This document shows positions 40,049 through 41,300 of a stretch of 41,300 nt of DNA, piece after piece. The notes under the pieces are model-generated. The model saw only the letters and a list, made by a program, of their open reading frames with translations. It was not told the origin of the DNA and searched no databases. How positions within the stretch are numbered: position 1 is the stretch's first letter; each line of letters opens with the position of its first letter. Made by a program: the position numbers and the translations under genes. This DNA comes from JAJPKE01 sp052143275 (GTDB taxonomy: Bacteria > Chloroflexota > Ktedonobacteria > Ktedonobacterales > JADMIN01). The stretch spans positions 1 through 41,300 of the forward strand of contig JBKQTH010000350.1 of assembly GCA_052143275.1 (NCBI GenBank). The letters run 5' to 3'.

Positions 40049-41278
40049 TTAGACTATTTCGTGTCCGAGAGCTATTCCAGCGCGACGACCAAGTACCCCG
40101 CCGGGAAGTACGCCGAGTGCCCCGAGGCCAACGATGGAATACCCGGGAGCCTGGTTATCAATCCGGCGCGCCTCCGGCACCATGCCGCGAGACACCTCGA
40201 TATCTACCGCCCATGCATAGGCCGGCTGCTCTCGGCGAAGCTCTGGAATCCAACGGTGTGCGCTTTCGGTAAGACGTCTGTGGTAGACATAGTCGCGATG
40301 GAACGCACCCGGTTTGCCATAGCGGCCGCCACTGACGGTCAGCCGGCCATGCCCTGGCCGAAAATCACAGTAGGTGTACGGAGCTGAATCCCAGAAAAGT
40401 GGAAAGGTCTCGGGCAGAGTCGCATGGAATGAGAGAGCGTAAAGTCTCGCGGTAGGCAGAGTAGTGGGACCGGTTGCCAGGATCAGTCCGCAAGCTTTGG
40501 CGGTGGTTCCGTCCTCGAGATATAGCTGCCATCCAGCTCTGCCAGTTCCGGCATGGTCAGCTTCCCAGCGGCGAACCCGAGCACTGCCCACCAGGGAGAT
40601 GCCTGCCCGGCGCGCGTTCTCCGCCAAGTGTGCCAGCAATGTAAGCGGCTGGATACGCCCCTCGTCAGGTAGCCACAGAGCCGCAAGAACTTTGGTGGTG
40701 TCGAGCCGGCCGGAGGTGGCTCGGGCTACCTCCTCTCGTGACCAGGTCTGGGCGCGTAGGCCGGCGTTGATACGCGCCTCCGCCTCCTGTTCCAGGTGGT
40801 GTGCGGCTGTTGGAGTCTCCGCCAGACTGATCGCGCCGGTCAGGCTGGCGGAGAGCAAAGTGTCTGGGCGCCCGGCCTCGCGGGCCAGGGCCAACAATTC
40901 CTTCGTGGTCGCCGGCCACAGCTCGGCGACTGGGCTCCCTTTGGGTAGATCAGCGAGGCCCATGTTGATCCCAGCACTCAAGATTCCTGCATTGCGCCCG
41001 GTAGCCCCGGTGCCGACCGATGCTGCGGCTTCGAGCACCAGCACTCGCGCTCCGGTCGACTGTGCCCCCAGCGCCGCATTCAAGCCGGCGACACCCGCGC
41101 CTATGACAATGATATCGAAGGAGCCGGAAGGCATGTCATGCCTATCCGGTAGCCTGAGCGCATCTTCTGCCCGCTGGTCGAGGTCTTCGGGCCAGGGTGC
41201 AGCTGATTGGTAGGCAGGCGTTGCTCTGCCTCCCCGCTTGCGAAATGTAGCAAGCGCTCTACGAGTATTCTCTGTCAC
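40049..41278 (-). CDS. FAD-dependent oxidoreductase (DAO family)
   Basis: 409 residues from a GTG at 41278; the true start is uncertain because the first about 50 residues are not conserved and no strong ribosome site is visible. The FAD motif FDIIVIGAGVAGLNAALGA is followed by VLVLEAAASVGTGATGRNAGI, as in glycine/sarcosine oxidases and D-amino-acid dehydrogenases. ACGLILATGPTTLP is the second nucleotide-contact motif. The C-terminal FAD-closing segment (YSIVGLGALGVLPGGVLGR) is recognisable. The substrate, presumably an amine or amino acid, is unknown. It is the first gene of a minus-strand run with the M16 peptidase. Confidence 0.85.
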   Translation of the reverse strand: MTENTRRALATFRKRGGRATPAYQSAAPWPEDLDQRAEDALRLPDRHDMPSGSFDIIVIGAGVAGLNAALGAQSTGARVLVLEAAASVGTGATGRNAGILSAGINMGLADLPKGSPVAELWPATTKELLALAREAGRPDTLLSASLTGAISLAETPTAAHHLEQEAEARINAGLRAQTWSREEVARATSGRLDTTKVLAALWLPDEGRIQPLTLLAHLAENARRAGISLVGSARVRRWEADHAGTGRAGWQLYLEDGTTAKACGLILATGPTTLPTARLYALSFHATLPETFPLFWDSAPYTYCDFRPGHGRLTVSGGRYGKPGAFHRDYVYHRRLTESAHRWIPELRREQPAYAWAVDIEVSRGMVPEARRIDNQAPGYSIVGLGALGVLPGGVLGRRAGIALGHEIV

Positions 41279-41300
41279 GGCTGGGCTCTCTATCGCTCTC

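Noticed and set aside
1..41300. tRNA-Sec or other tRNA genes
   Set aside because: The GGTTCGA/TCGAACC hits found all lie inside protein genes and lack acceptor-stem partners, so no tRNA is called.

Overview
The window reads as one contiguous bacterial chromosome segment, apparently in the high-50s % GC by eye, with short intergenic gaps, strong AGGAGG-type ribosome sites and many -10 boxes of the form TATACT. The gene content suggests a Gram-positive-type or Chloroflexota-like (Ktedonobacteria-like) bacterium: an FHA-PrsW fusion, a very long TPR protein, a GctAB-type CoA-transferase cluster, SelB without SelA or SelD nearby, and a remnant of a TnpB-type transposon gene. This placement is an inference from gene families; there is no rRNA or other marker in the window.

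Layout. 1-7300 (minus strand): the edge of an unidentified ORF, selB, a 958-residue TPR protein, a YajQ-family protein, the RNA 2',3'-cyclic phosphodiesterase ThpR and a four-helix membrane protein. 7379-11505 (plus): a DoxX membrane protein, an FHA-PrsW fusion and glutamine synthetase. 11525-16119: a hairpin, an acyl-carrier-like protein lacking the usual serine, a D-2-hydroxyacid dehydrogenase, a class I aminotransferase and a zinc-ribbon phosphotransferase. 16112-18460 (minus): cysS followed by rlmB. 18899-24468 (plus): queC, a GNAT enzyme, then a four-gene acyl-CoA cluster (CoA-transferase A and B, enoyl-CoA hydratase, thiolase) of the kind that finishes aromatic or dicarboxylate catabolism. 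24465-31448: a membrane protein, a second GNAT with CsaA, threonine aldolase, amidase, MurF and a rhodanese.

31563-36339 looks different: few confident genes, long non-coding stretches, a tandem 20-bp repeat resembling a transposon end, a very short self-contained transcription unit (promoter, ribosome site, 38-codon ORF, terminator), a small membrane protein, two small minus-strand genes, a 105-bp MITE-like element with an ATAA duplication, a truncated TnpB gene whose break coincides with a fold-back copy of the end of a nearby SDR gene, and a frameshifted gene remnant. It is best described as an accessory, rearranged island.

36340-41278 returns to ordinary housekeeping: a DUF402 protein converging on a minus-strand run of FAD oxidoreductase, M16 peptidase, ThiL and PhoU, with a good promoter in front of thiL.

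The items most worth following are the in-frame TGA with a SECIS-like hairpin just downstream of selB, the mini transcription unit at 31761-32022, the MITE-like element, the TnpB/fold-back junction, and the serine-less carrier protein.
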